DNA of 64,000 bases from Vibrio sp. NTOU-M3 (GCF_040869035.1 NZ_CP162100.1:620001-684000), one strand, 5' to 3'. Shown: positions 49,475 to 58,933, counted from the stretch's first letter. Made by a program: numbers and translations. The notes: generated by a model from the sequence alone, not told the origin.

Positions 49475-52018
49475 CTATTGCCCGTTATTCATTTGGGTCA
49501 GCTTGTTCCCCACTGGCGTCGAGAAGTTAAAGCCATCATGTTGATCCCAGTTTATTGACCATGTCATGACGCCTGCATAATTCGGATAATTAAATGCAGG
49601 AACAATTGAGCCACATTTACTGCTTTTGGTCAGGCAATCCAACGCATCTAAAATATTTTGTGTTGGAGCTTGGCCTGAGTTAGCAGAACTTGGGCCCGAA
49701 GGCAGTCCGATAGCAACTTGATCATCACGTAGCGGTGCAAATAGGGTACCGTCTGCCAGTTCAAAACCTTCAATCAACATTTTTGATTGTGCAACCATCA
49801 TATCTACTGAGCCTTCCGGAGCGCTACCTGGCATGTATGGGTTAGGTAATCCTCCGTTGTTGTACAACTGAACATGCAGCAAATCCAACGTACTGCGTGT
49901 GTCATTAATCACCGGGATATAAGCCCCCCAAATTCCACTGTAAGCAACGTAGCCACCTTGAACATATGGATGTTCCGGCGCCATCGTCAAGTACATGTCT
50001 CCGCCCATGTTTTGCTCAATTTGCAGCAATGCACGACCTAAACGAGCTTGAATTTGTGAACCATGAACGAGATTCGAACCACTTTCTAGATCCACATCTA
50101 AACCATCAAAGCCCCATTCTTGAATGATCGCGGTGAGACTGTTGACGAAGTTCGCCTCATCGGTGTCTGTGTTGAGGGTAATGGTACCTTCAGCGCCACC
50201 TAAAGATAGAACAAACTTCTTACCTTTCGCTTGTAACGCTGCCATATCTTGCTTGAATTGAGCTGGGTCTAGAGCAGGACAGCTGCTATGGATATCACCA
50301 GAGTAAAGATTGAAGTGAACCGTACCATCGCTATTGCGATCGTTTTCTGCAAAAGCAATATCAATCACATCCCATGCTTGTGACATGTCAGCCAATCGAA
50401 TCGGACAACCAGCACCATTGACGAAGTTGTGCCAGTAACCGATCAACTGATGTTTCTTCTGCGTTTGTTCAACAACGGTTACCGCCGCTGCATCGGACAA
50501 TACGCTGCTGCCAACTGCATCGGTTGCTTGTGCTGCAACGGTGTAGTTACCAACGGCACCCGGCGTCCAGCTATAAGAATAGGGGGCTGTTGTATCCGTG
50601 CCGACGACAGCACCGTTCACCATAAACTCAACTTTGTTCACTGAGCTTGTCAGAGAGGTCGCATCAGCGGCTAGATTCAATGCCTTACCTAATCCCACTG
50701 TTTGACCAGAGGTTGGAGAGGTAAGTGATACGACCAAGTCCTGATCACTGACCGTGACGGTAACGCTGCTTTCATTGGTGTTACCATCATTATCGGTGGC
50801 TATGGCTTTCAAAGTATTCGCACCGATATTTGTTGCTAACCAATCAACACTATATGGCGCTTGAGTGATGACACCAAGTGAGGTGTTACTAGCAAAGAAC
50901 TCAACGCCAGTGACGCTACCATCAGCATCGCTTGCTGAAGCGCTGATCGTTACATTAGCACCCGCCAGTACAACCTGATTATCTGTTGGAGAAGTTATGC
51001 TGATGCTTGGCGGTGAGCTGCATGCTCCTAAGCCTGTCCATGCTTCTTGCCAGTAATCCCCTTTGCCAGGCTCGTAAGCCCAAGCCGAATCAGAAGAACA
51101 CCAGCCCGCAATGTCGCATTGATATTTCTGATTTAAGTTTTGTACTAACTGGCCTGCTGAATAGCTGGTTCCTGCAACATAGTTAGGTAATCCAGCGCAC
51201 CCGCCATTAGAGCCGCCTGCAACTGAAAGGGATACTTGGGCACTATGGGTTGATTGATTGTCGTTGTCGGTTGCTTTAGCTGAGAAGGTTTGGTTGCCAG
51301 AAACGGCGCTCCAATCATGTTGATAAGGTTCGGTCGTATCCGTTGCAACGATCTGTCCATTAACAAAAAACTCTACTTTTTCGACGCTACCATCACTGTC
51401 GCTGGCGTTGGCACTGAGCGTGACCACATCGCCTTCGCTGACCTGTTCTGATCCTGTCGGACTGGTAAGTGTGACACTTGGAGGGACTAGCGTGCCTGAT
51501 GGGGTTACTGAAATCGTTGCGCTGCTGGTGGTTGAGGCGTTCTCGTTGTCAGTAGCGGTAGCTTGGATCTGGCTTGCCCCTAACATCGCAGTCCAGCTAG
51601 CGCTGTATGGTGGTTGGGTTACTACAGCAATACTTTGACCATCAACAAAAAATTCTACTTGAGCCACGCTGCCGTTCGCATCTGCAGCAGTAGCTTCAAT
51701 GCTGGTGATTGTGCCTTCTGGGATCTCAGCATTGTTAAGCGGTGAGGTTAACGATACTTCTGGTGGAATATTACCGCCAGCTGTATCACACAGTCCTAAG
51801 CTTTGCCATGCCTGCCAATCGCCTGAATTAGTCGCTGGATCATTGCCTTGTGTCCAATGTTGGGCTTGGTATGCGGTTCCAGATTGTTGAACCTGATCGC
51901 CAGAGGTATAGATTGAACTTGAGTCCCAGATTGCTAGCGTCGAACAATCATAAGCATAAGCTTGAAAGCTCATTCCCAAGGCGGCGATGATCGCCCCTCT
52001 AAGTACATGAGAACGCAT
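49475..52018 (-). CDS. secreted modular GH18 chitinase
   Basis: 847 residues. Order: signal peptide (1-22), chitin-binding module CBM5/12 (about 25-77), two bacterial Ig-like domains (about 87-171, 180-266), a second CBM5/12 (about 274-333), two more Ig-like domains (about 337-423, 429-515), and a GH18 catalytic domain (about 523-847). The catalytic signature DGLDVDLE is at 638-645, with E645 the acid/base. It hydrolyses chitin outside the cell. The CBM-Ig-Ig unit appears twice, suggesting internal duplication. AAGGAGAGGAAC precedes the ATG. Divergent from a transporter gene. Confidence 0.95.
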   Translation of the reverse strand: MRSHVLRGAIIAALGMSFQAYAYDCSTLAIWDSSSIYTSGDQVQQSGTAYQAQHWTQGNDPATNSGDWQAWQSLGLCDTAGGNIPPEVSLTSPLNNAEIPEGTITSIEATAADANGSVAQVEFFVDGQSIAVVTQPPYSASWTAMLGASQIQATATDNENASTTSSATISVTPSGTLVPPSVTLTSPTGSEQVSEGDVVTLSANASDSDGSVEKVEFFVNGQIVATDTTEPYQHDWSAVSGNQTFSAKATDNDNQSTHSAQVSLSVAGGSNGGCAGLPNYVAGTSYSAGQLVQNLNQKYQCDIAGWCSSDSAWAYEPGKGDYWQEAWTGLGACSSPPSISITSPTDNQVVLAGANVTISASASDADGSVTGVEFFASNTSLGVITQAPYSVDWLATNIGANTLKAIATDNDGNTNESSVTVTVSDQDLVVSLTSPTSGQTVGLGKALNLAADATSLTSSVNKVEFMVNGAVVGTDTTAPYSYSWTPGAVGNYTVAAQATDAVGSSVLSDAAAVTVVEQTQKKHQLIGYWHNFVNGAGCPIRLADMSQAWDVIDIAFAENDRNSDGTVHFNLYSGDIHSSCPALDPAQFKQDMAALQAKGKKFVLSLGGAEGTITLNTDTDEANFVNSLTAIIQEWGFDGLDVDLESGSNLVHGSQIQARLGRALLQIEQNMGGDMYLTMAPEHPYVQGGYVAYSGIWGAYIPVINDTRSTLDLLHVQLYNNGGLPNPYMPGSAPEGSVDMMVAQSKMLIEGFELADGTLFAPLRDDQVAIGLPSGPSSANSGQAPTQNILDALDCLTKSSKCGSIVPAFNYPNYAGVMTWSINWDQHDGFNFSTPVGNKLTQMNNGQ

Positions 52019-52124
52019 GTTCCTCTCCTTGTTTTTTTAACGGGTAGATAACTGATTAACTAATAAGACAGGAACAGAAAATTGCTGAAGAAACAGGCAA
52101 TTCAATCTGAATTTTCCACATGGC

Positions 52125-52183
52125 TTCACGAGAAAACAAAGTATGAAAAAGTGCTTTCACGACTCTTTCGGCTCACTTCACGA
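52125..52183. repeat. three TTCACGA direct repeats upstream of the chitinase gene
   Basis: TTCACGA occurs at 52125, 52156 and 52177. The spacings are 31 and 21 bases, close to three and two turns of B-DNA, so all three face the same side of the helix. They lie 107-165 bases before the chitinase start, in a 338-base divergent region that is otherwise AT-rich and without genes. A role as binding sites for one regulator is inferred. Confidence 0.45.
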
Positions 52184-52356
52184 AATTCTCGTTATGTTAT
52201 TAGTCAGTTTTTTATCCTCTGACAATTGGTGAATTAATAGTCTTATAAACTAGTAATTTTGCGATGGATGGCGAATCTGGTGACTTTCTGGTTGAGTTAT
52301 CGATATATCTGTAATACCGTACTAGCCAACTAGTTCGGTGGTATTGTGTAAGTGGT

Positions 52357-53721
52357 ATGACACAGCAAACAAACTCTTCTTCTCGTGAGCATTTTGGCTC
52401 ACGTCTCGGTTTTATTCTTGCGGCAGCAGGCGCTGCGGTTGGCCTTGGCAACATTTGGGGTTTTCCTACCCAAGCAGCCAGTAATGGTGGTGGTGCTTTT
52501 TTATTGGTTTATCTTGTGATGATTTTGATCGTTGCTTTCCCAATGCTTGTCGTTGAGATGGCAATTGGTCGTCATGGACAAGCGAACCCAGTCGATAGTA
52601 TGCGTGCCCTTACAGCAAATCCTGTAGGTAAGCGTGTTGGTGCTGCCGTTGGTTGGATAGGCCTAAGTGTGCCGAGTGCGGTATTGGCTTTCTACAGCAT
52701 CGTCGGTGGTTGGTTGATCTGCTTCTTACTTGGCGCTGTGACTGATGTGTTAGGTATGGAGGCGGCAACCGCTTGGTTTAAAGGCTTCAGTGTTGAACGA
52801 AACCTTTTTGGTACGATTACTTTTTACGTTCTCACTATCTTAATTGTTCAAGGTGGCGTTAAAGAAGGGATTGAGAAGTGGTCGACACGCTTGATGCCGG
52901 CTCTGTTCATTTTATTTGGTCTGCTGTTTATCTACATCATGACGCAGAATGGCGCGATGGAAGGTTTAAAGCATTACTTGATCCCAGACTTTGAGAAGGT
53001 GATGGACCGTAAGTTGATTCTAGCGGCAATGGGGCAAGGGTTCTTCTCGCTTACTATTGGTGGTTGTTCAATGCTGATTTATGGTTCTTACCTCAGCAAG
53101 AAAGAAAACCTGCCAAAGATGGCTATGAATGTGACGCTGGTGGATACCGCAGTCGCGTTTATTGCAGGACTAGTCGTGATGCCTGCTATGTTTGTCGCAA
53201 TGCAAAAAGGCGTACAGATTTATGCTGAAGATGGGTCACTGCTAAGTTCTGATACCTTGGTATTTACGGTGCTACCGTTGATGTTTGATAGCTTAGGCCT
53301 ATTAGGTCAACTATTTGCGATAGTGTTCTTCTTGCTACTAACCATTGCTGCGTTGACTTCATCGATTTCAATGTTGGAGTGTCCTGTTGCTCTGGTAAGT
53401 GAACGTTTCAATACCAAACGTACCCCAACGAGTTGGGTACTTGGCGGTCTGATTGCCCTATTTAGCGTGGTCATCGTCTATAACTTTGGTGAGTTGTTTG
53501 GCTTGGTGGCGATGGTTGCAACTCAGTACCTACAGCCAGCAGCGGCGCTGTTGTTCTGCCTATTTGGTGGCTGGGTATGGAACCGTCATTCAAAGATTAA
53601 AGAGCTAGAGCAGGGCTGTCCTGAGTTCACGCAAGGCTGGTTTGGCAAGCTATGGCCTGCCTACGTGAAGTTTGTTTGTCCGATTCTAGTCGCGACGGTT
53701 ATCTGGGCATCATTTGGTTAA
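52357..53721 (+). CDS. neurotransmitter:sodium symporter family transporter
   Basis: 454 residues, about 12 membrane helices, LeuT/SNF family. The sodium- and substrate-binding unwound region of helix 1 is clear (LAAAGAAVGLGNIWGFP), as is GGGAFLLVYL in helix 2. Imports an amino acid or similar amine with Na+; the substrate is not visible in the sequence. The ribosome site is weak. Confidence 0.93.
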   Translation: MTQQTNSSSREHFGSRLGFILAAAGAAVGLGNIWGFPTQAASNGGGAFLLVYLVMILIVAFPMLVVEMAIGRHGQANPVDSMRALTANPVGKRVGAAVGWIGLSVPSAVLAFYSIVGGWLICFLLGAVTDVLGMEAATAWFKGFSVERNLFGTITFYVLTILIVQGGVKEGIEKWSTRLMPALFILFGLLFIYIMTQNGAMEGLKHYLIPDFEKVMDRKLILAAMGQGFFSLTIGGCSMLIYGSYLSKKENLPKMAMNVTLVDTAVAFIAGLVVMPAMFVAMQKGVQIYAEDGSLLSSDTLVFTVLPLMFDSLGLLGQLFAIVFFLLLTIAALTSSISMLECPVALVSERFNTKRTPTSWVLGGLIALFSVVIVYNFGELFGLVAMVATQYLQPAAALLFCLFGGWVWNRHSKIKELEQGCPEFTQGWFGKLWPAYVKFVCPILVATVIWASFG

Positions 53722-53756
53722 TAGCTAATTTGGCCAACAGGAAAGCGGCAGATAAT

Positions 53757-53789
53757 AAAAAGCCCGCATAGTGATATGCGGGCTTTTTG
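53757..53789. terminator. terminator after the sodium symporter
   Basis: AAAAAGCCCGCATA-GTGA-TATGCGGGCTTTTT, 14-bp stem, T-rich on both strands, so probably bidirectional with the converging gene at 53807. Confidence 0.93.
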
Positions 53790-53806
53790 TTTTTAACAGC
53801 TTCAGT

Positions 53807-54874
53807 TTACTGAGCAGGGGCGTTGATTTGGCCAGTTGTTAAAGGATCAACGTCAAGGTCAGTAACCTCTTCAATGAACTCCTCAACTACTTGTTCCACT
53901 TCTTCATCATCTTGCTCAAAGTAAGCTAAGTGGAAGATTGCATCGCCTTCGTTGACCAAAGGTAGGGTCTGTTGACCGATAACAATACCGCCTTTGCGAG
54001 CGGTGAGTTCAATCTCACTGTGGCCAAGTGGGGCGCTGATGTAAGCCAGCACCTGGCCTTTTTCAACTTTTTCACCCAGTGTTACCACCGTACGTAAGAT
54101 GCCATCACTTTCAGCACGCAGCCAGCTAGTAGATTTCGCAATCACGGGGGGTGGCAGCCTTTTACGACTTGAGCGCAGCATGCCAATCGCCTGCATCACA
54201 CGTTGTACACCGATGAAACCGGCACTGATACAAATCGGCTCAAAGCGTAATGCTTCACCCGCTTCGTAAGTCAGAACCGGAATGCCCAGGCGTTCAGCCT
54301 CGCTACGCAGAGAACCATCACGTAGTGGAGCATCGACTATCACTGGCGTAGCGAACGCCTGAGCAATACGAAGTGTTTCTGGGTTACTTAAATCTGCACG
54401 AATTTGTGGCAGGTTAGTGCGGTGAATCGCACCCGTGTGTAAGTCCAGAATGTAATCACAGCGCTTAGCAACCTGAGAGAAGAAAGTATTGGCCATGCGT
54501 GATGCTAGCGAGCCTTTCTCACTTCCTGGGAAGCAGCGGTTTAGATCGCGTCGATCCGGTAGGTAACGCGATTTATGAATAAAGCCAAATACGTTGACGA
54601 TTGGCACAGCAATCACGGTACCTTTGAGCTTGCTAGCATCAATGGTGTTGATCAACTGGCGTACAATTTCAACGCCGTTAAGCTCATCACCATGGATAGC
54701 AGCATTGACCATTAAAACCGGTCCTGCTTGTTTACCATTGATGATCTCAACAGGGATCGATAAAGGCGAATGGGTATAAAGCTTCGCAGCTTCTAACTCA
54801 ACAACCTTACGCTCTCCCGGCGAGATAGACTCGCCGAGAAATTCAAATGCGCTATTCTTCTTAGCCTTTGCCAC
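53807..54874 (-). CDS. succinylglutamate desuccinylase / aspartoacylase family protein
   Basis: About 355 residues. Zinc-peptidase-like M14 fold with metal ligands in [12 protein letters not shown] (His, Glu) and LDLHTGA (His). A C-terminal beta-rich, biotinyl-like segment ([15 protein letters not shown]) ends in a very acidic tail. A GTG start at 54874, preceded by AAGGAC and giving [12 protein letters not shown], is preferred; an ATG at 54922 would overlap rimK by 62 bases. It is the third gene of an operon with rimK and a retropepsin-like protease. It may remove acyl or glutamyl groups, but the substrate is unknown. Confidence 0.85.
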   Translation of the reverse strand: MAKAKKNSAFEFLGESISPGERKVVELEAAKLYTHSPLSIPVEIINGKQAGPVLMVNAAIHGDELNGVEIVRQLINTIDASKLKGTVIAVPIVNVFGFIHKSRYLPDRRDLNRCFPGSEKGSLASRMANTFFSQVAKRCDYILDLHTGAIHRTNLPQIRADLSNPETLRIAQAFATPVIVDAPLRDGSLRSEAERLGIPVLTYEAGEALRFEPICISAGFIGVQRVMQAIGMLRSSRKRLPPPVIAKSTSWLRAESDGILRTVVTLGEKVEKGQVLAYISAPLGHSEIELTARKGGIVIGQQTLPLVNEGDAIFHLAYFEQDDEEVEQVVEEFIEEVTDLDVDPLTTGQINAPAQ

Positions 54875-55766
54875 GAGTTTTAGTCCTTTTGCTTGCCGCA
54901 TTCTTCTCAATAAATTCGACAATCATTCCAGCAATGTCTTTACCAGTTGCGGCCTCAATACCTTCAAGACCTGGAGATGAGTTTACTTCCATGACTAATG
55001 GACCACGGTCTGATCTTAGTAGATCCACCCCAGCCACATTTAGACCCATTATCTTCGCAGCCGCTACCGCAGTACGGCGCTCTTCTGGAGTGATCTTGAT
55101 TAAAGATGCACTACCACCACGGTGCAGGTTTGAGCGGAATTCGCCTTCAGCACCTTGGCGTTTCATCGCAGCAATCACTTTGTCACCAATTACGAAACAG
55201 CGAATATCCGCGCCGCCCGCTTCTTTGATGTACTCTTGCACCATGATGTTTGCTTTTAAGCCCATGAATGCTTCAACTACGCTTTCTGCTGCTTTACGAG
55301 TTTCAGCCAGGACTACACCGATACCTTGAGTACCTTCTAGTAGCTTAATAACGACTGGCGCACCGCCAACCATTTCAAGCAGGTCTTTTACGTCATCAGG
55401 TTTGCTTGCAAAGCCAGTGATAGGCATGCCGATACCTTTACGTGACAGTAGCTGCATAGAGCGAAGCTTGTCGCGTGAGCGAGTGATTGCCACTGACTCA
55501 TTAACTGGATATACGCCCATCATTTCGAATTGACGTAGTACCGCTGTGCCGTAGAAAGTCACAGACGCACCGATTCGAGGAACAATCGCATCAAAGCCAG
55601 ACAGCTCTTCACCTTTGAAGTGGATCTCTGGTTTCTCTGAGTTGATATTCATGTAACAACGTAGCGCATCGATCACTTTTACTTCATGACCACGGCTTTC
55701 TGCCGCTTCAATTAGACGCTTGGTTGAGTACAGGTTCGCGTTGCGAGACAGAATACCAATTTTCAT
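54861..55766 (-). CDS. rimK: ribosomal protein S6 glutamate ligase RimK
   Basis: 301 residues, ATP-grasp fold. Starts [22 protein letters not shown]; glycine-rich ATP loop [15 protein letters not shown]; metal site ending [14 protein letters not shown]. It adds glutamates to the C-terminus of S6 and can make poly-glutamate. The last 14 bases overlap the next gene, and its ATG shares a base with the preceding stop (TAATG). Confidence 0.95.
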   Translation of the reverse strand: MKIGILSRNANLYSTKRLIEAAESRGHEVKVIDALRCYMNINSEKPEIHFKGEELSGFDAIVPRIGASVTFYGTAVLRQFEMMGVYPVNESVAITRSRDKLRSMQLLSRKGIGMPITGFASKPDDVKDLLEMVGGAPVVIKLLEGTQGIGVVLAETRKAAESVVEAFMGLKANIMVQEYIKEAGGADIRCFVIGDKVIAAMKRQGAEGEFRSNLHRGGSASLIKITPEERRTAVAAAKIMGLNVAGVDLLRSDRGPLVMEVNSSPGLEGIEAATGKDIAGMIVEFIEKNAASKRTKTRGKG

Positions 55767-56206
55767 TATTTGCTTTCCTCGAAAGGGACTAAAAACGATT
55801 CAACAGGGTCGACAATGATGCGATCGTGCATTGCAGTGCGACCTAATAACATGCGAAAAGCCATGTTTTCGCGATTAGTTAAAGTAATTTCGATTGGCCA
55901 ACTTTTTCCGCCAATGCTCAGTTCAGATTCGATCACATAACGTGATTCTTCGTGACCACCTGAGTCGCGCACTGTGCGCTCATCAATTACTTTAGCTTCA
56001 CAAACTTTTTCGAATTCCGTGTTGTGCTGCATTGGGTGGATCCAGAATCTGACCCAAAGAGCTTCGTCCTTTTTAAAGCTCTCTACTTTGAACGCGTGTA
56101 AGCAAGACGTCCTGGCTCCGGTATCAATCTTTGCGTTAATTTCATTAATACCTAAACCTGGCAGGCTAAGAGTTTCTCGCCAACCGACTAATAGTTTTTC
56201 TTTCAT
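55766..56206 (-). CDS. retropepsin-like (ATP-dependent zinc) protease, RimB-type
   Basis: 146 residues, single aspartic-protease lobe. The catalytic motif is [13 protein letters not shown], and [10 protein letters not shown] is the second conserved strand. Annotated in databases as ATP-dependent zinc protease, but the DTGA motif marks a dimeric retropepsin fold. In Pseudomonas a relative (RimB) works with RimK on S6. It opens the operon, with rimK starting in its stop codon. Confidence 0.87.
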   Translation of the reverse strand: MKEKLLVGWRETLSLPGLGINEINAKIDTGARTSCLHAFKVESFKKDEALWVRFWIHPMQHNTEFEKVCEAKVIDERTVRDSGGHEESRYVIESELSIGGKSWPIEITLTNRENMAFRMLLGRTAMHDRIIVDPVESFLVPFEESK

Positions 56207-56428
56207 CGCAGTAACATAATTTTAGAGAGTATTTAAGATGCTCGAGTGAAGTGAGCATCCCCAACATAACACGGTCGAATTGTGCCGAGTCTTGTGCTTG
56301 AAGAGGGTAAGAATGTACCCAAAGGCGCTTCAAGGAGGGCGACTGTAGCAACCAAGGATAGGTGTGACTAACGAAAAAATAATACCGTTACGACAAAAAA
56401 AATTTATCGATAGAAAATGAGTAGCAAT

Positions 56429-56459
56429 AAAAAAGCCAGCTAATCTGAGCTGGCTTTTT
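56429..56459 (-). terminator. terminator of pepD
   Basis: AAAAAGCCAGCT-CAGATT-AGCTGGCTTTTT on the minus strand. It lies 40 bases after the pepD stop. Confidence 0.9.
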
Positions 56460-56498
56460 CGATAAGTTTTTCTAATGGAATGTTGCTATTTTAGCAAA

Positions 56499-57971
56499 TT
56501 ATGCCTTTTCAGGAATTGCTTCTAATAGCGCAACCATTTGATCCCAGAATAGGGCAACGGTATCGATCTTCACTTTCTCATCAGGAGAGTGAGGGAACTT
56601 GATCGTTGGGCCAAAAGAAACCATGTCCATGTTCGGGTAAGGTTCTTTGAATAGACCACACTCTAGACCTGCGTGAATCACCATGATGTTTGGTTTGTGA
56701 CCGTAGATGCCTTCATACATATCACGGAAGATAGCCATGATTTCAGAATCAGCGTCTGGTTTCCAACCTGGGTAAGCGCCAGAGAATTCAATTTGTGCAC
56801 CCGCTAGCTCAGCAACAGAAGTTAGCATGCCTTCTACTTGCTGACGACCCGAGTCAATCAGTGAGCGAACTAGACATAGCACTTGAATTTGGTTCTCTTC
56901 CGTTGTGATAACGCCAACGTTAAGAGAAGTCTCTACCACGCCTTCGATTTCGTCGCTCATGCGGATCACGCCATTTGGACATGCATTTAGTGCTGCGATG
57001 AAACGTTGTTGGTCTGCAACCACTAGAGCGTGAGCGTCAGTGTCGATGGCTTCGTTGAAAGAAACGATGTCCGTTTCCACTTTACCTAGCTCTGTTTTAA
57101 GCAGGTTAGTGTAGAACTCAAACAGCTCTGCAAGTTTTGCTTCGTTTTCAGCAGGAACCGCTACCGTTACGAATGCTTCGCGAGGAATCGCATTACGTAG
57201 GCTACCACCACGGAATTCAACTAGACGAAGATCAAGCTCCTGCGCGTGACCTGCAAGGAAACGAGCAACTAGTTTATTTGCGTTACCACGACCGGTGTGA
57301 ATATCACAACCAGAGTGACCGCCTTTTAGGCCTTTAAGCACTAGCTGGCGAGTAACGTAACCTGTTGGGATTGCTTCACGTTTGATGTCAAAAGTCATTT
57401 CGCCATCGATGCCGCCAGCACAGCCCATGTAGACTTCGCCTTCTTGCTCAGAGTCAGTGTTTAAAAGGATCTCACCTTCTAACCAACCCGCTTCAAGACC
57501 AAACGCACCTGTCATGCCTGCTTCTTCATCAATCGTCAGCAACACTTCAAGAGGGCCATGTTTGAGATCTTTTGATGCAAGGACAGCAAGACAAGACGCC
57601 ATTCCCATACCATTGTCTGCACCAAGTGTGGTGCCTTTTGCTGTTACCCATTCACCATCAATGTAGGGTTGAATTGGATCTTTGGTAAAGTCGTGGTCTG
57701 TGTCTTCATTTTTTTGAGGAACCATATCAATGTGAGCTTGAAGCACCACACCTTTACGGTTTTCCATTCCAGCCGTCGCAGGCTTTTTGATAAATACGTT
57801 GCCGGTTGGATCTCGGCGAACCTCTAGACCTTGTTCCGTTGCCCAATCTACGATGTATTGAGCAAGCGTTTCTTCATGTTTTGAAGGGTGTGGAATAGAA
57901 CAAATCTTGTCGAAGAACTGCCACAAAGGCTGTGGTGACAAGTGGCTAATTTCAGAATGGAATTCAGACAC
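56499..57971 (-). CDS. pepD: aminoacyl-histidine dipeptidase (peptidase D)
   Basis: 490 residues, M20 metallopeptidase. Zinc ligands are in LQAHIDMVPQ, TLGADNGMG, DEEAGMTGA and the late VIHAGLECG. It hydrolyses carnosine-like and other Xaa-His dipeptides. The GTG at 57971 is chosen because AAAGGAG lies 6 bases before it and the product then matches E. coli PepD (SHLSPQPLWQFFDKICSIPHPS). The 36 in-frame residues upstream have no family counterpart. Confidence 0.95.
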   Translation of the reverse strand: MSEFHSEISHLSPQPLWQFFDKICSIPHPSKHEETLAQYIVDWATEQGLEVRRDPTGNVFIKKPATAGMENRKGVVLQAHIDMVPQKNEDTDHDFTKDPIQPYIDGEWVTAKGTTLGADNGMGMASCLAVLASKDLKHGPLEVLLTIDEEAGMTGAFGLEAGWLEGEILLNTDSEQEGEVYMGCAGGIDGEMTFDIKREAIPTGYVTRQLVLKGLKGGHSGCDIHTGRGNANKLVARFLAGHAQELDLRLVEFRGGSLRNAIPREAFVTVAVPAENEAKLAELFEFYTNLLKTELGKVETDIVSFNEAIDTDAHALVVADQQRFIAALNACPNGVIRMSDEIEGVVETSLNVGVITTEENQIQVLCLVRSLIDSGRQQVEGMLTSVAELAGAQIEFSGAYPGWKPDADSEIMAIFRDMYEGIYGHKPNIMVIHAGLECGLFKEPYPNMDMVSFGPTIKFPHSPDEKVKIDTVALFWDQMVALLEAIPEKA

Positions 57972-58263
57972 GGAAGACTCCTTTTGTAGTGTTTTTCCAC
58001 ATATTTGATTGCATTTTTGCCTATCAAATAGAGTTAATATCCAAAATTTGGGTATTGAGTAGAGAGGGCAGCATACCACTACAGCGTCTCTTGGAGTAGT
58101 CGCAGTGGCTAGATTCCATCATTCTCATCAAGAGTTGCAAGATTGGTATTTATCGAATATGACACAGGGTTTGTATTGATTTGTTCTTTACTTAGAAAAT
58201 TGATTGATAATGCTGTAATTTAATTACTAAATTTTATTGATCATTATCATATTATGAACTTTT

Positions 58264-58314
58264 TGTGACCTTGGTCACTTTTGGGGTTGTAATTTTATTT
58301 CTTTGAGGTATATT
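58264..58314 (+). promoter_or_regulatory. CRP box and promoter of the small transcript
   Basis: TGTGA-CCTTGG-TCACT (58264-58279) is a near-ideal CRP site. TTGTAA (58287-58292), 16 bases, TATATT (58309-58314) forms a promoter just after it, giving a start near 58321. The box centre is about 49 bases upstream of that start, which is neither the class I nor the class II position and would allow repression. Confidence 0.65.
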
Positions 58315-58424
58315 GTAACCAACTTCGCAAGCGAAGAGAAAATGCTCAAAGGATGAGTCCGATTTATCGCCTCCAAGGAACCGAGAAATCAACGTATGTT
58401 TCATTGATTTAGAAGGTGATGTTT

Positions 58425-58511
58425 ATGAAAGGTTTACCAAGTGCAACGTTCTGGCTAAACAGCTCTGTTTACACAAGTAACTTTGCATACCCTACAACTT
58501 TTGGCTACTAA
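58425..58511 (+). CDS. vcdP: VcdP-like 28-residue peptide (candidate)
   Basis: ATG at 58425 is preceded by GAAGGTGAT, a good ribosome site. The product begins MKGLPSATFWLNSS and ends PTTFGY. It is rich in Ser, Thr and aromatic residues, with one lysine, no acidic residues and no membrane helix. If the RNA is VcdRP this would be the citrate synthase-activating protein, one residue shorter than in V. cholerae. Confidence 0.6.
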   Translation: MKGLPSATFWLNSSVYTSNFAYPTTFGY

Positions 58512-58594
58512 GCCGGGAATTGTAACTCTCGAACAGTATGTTCACCCCTATATATTGGAATTTATCGACAGCGTGTTTGCTGACATGATTCAAC

Positions 58595-58623
58595 CGCCGC
58601 TCAAATTGAGCGGCGTTTTTTTA
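58595..58623 (+). terminator. terminator of the small transcript
   Basis: CGCCGCTC-AAATT-GAGCGGCG (58595-58615) followed by seven Ts; fits the Rho-independent 3' end typical of Hfq-binding RNAs. From here to about 58870 the DNA is very AT-rich, with no feature I can support. Confidence 0.9.
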
Positions 58624-58872
58624 TCCTTAATTTCTATTTTTATTGCAACTCGCGATATTTTTATTCGTATAAATTCATATTTCTCCATTCAAAAATGCCT
58701 TCAATACGAGAAGTAAACTTCGACAGAGTACAAAAAAACATCATTTGATTTTTATTCGTTTTTTGATTGATTGTTTAATATTATCATGTGGTTATGTTGT
58801 TTTTACTTGCTGTTGTACACCTCTGTTGCCTACTTAATAATAACTATTGTTGATTTGGGTCAGATTTCTGTC

Positions 58873-58933
58873 TGGAATTTGTTATTTGATAACTTTATAA
58901 TCCACGGCCAATCGATTACGCAACCGTTTACTT
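58873..58933 (+). promoter_or_regulatory. promoter and PurR operator of the purine permease gene
   Basis: TGGAAT (58873-58878), 17 bases, TATAAT (58896-58901). The PurR-type operator ACGCAACCGTTTACTT (58918-58933) falls about 10-25 bases after the expected start, a position suited to repression. It meets ANGCAANCGNTTNCNT at every fixed position. Confidence 0.78.

Larger units (their letters stand above)
58320..58623 (+). ncRNA. vcdRP: VcdRP-like dual-function small RNA (candidate)
   Basis: A predicted transcript of about 300 bases between pepD and a purine permease gene. It has its own promoter and CRP box, a 5' CTTCG/CGAAG hairpin, a 28-codon frame with a ribosome site, and an intrinsic terminator. 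V. cholerae VcdRP is a CRP-repressed RNA of about this size that encodes a 29-residue protein acting on citrate synthase and base-pairs with sugar-transport mRNAs. I identify it by size, CRP link, peptide length and terminator. I cannot confirm sequence identity, and the location in V. cholerae is from memory. Confidence 0.6.

Noticed and set aside
58225..58256. Fur-box-like ATCATTATC before the small transcript
   Set aside because: Only one half matches the Fur consensus. The other half is plain AT-rich sequence.
58483..58716. 77-residue reading frame across the small transcript (MHTLQLLATKPG...)
   Set aside because: It runs through the strong terminator at 58595-58623 and has no ribosome site. 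It overlaps the better 28-codon frame.
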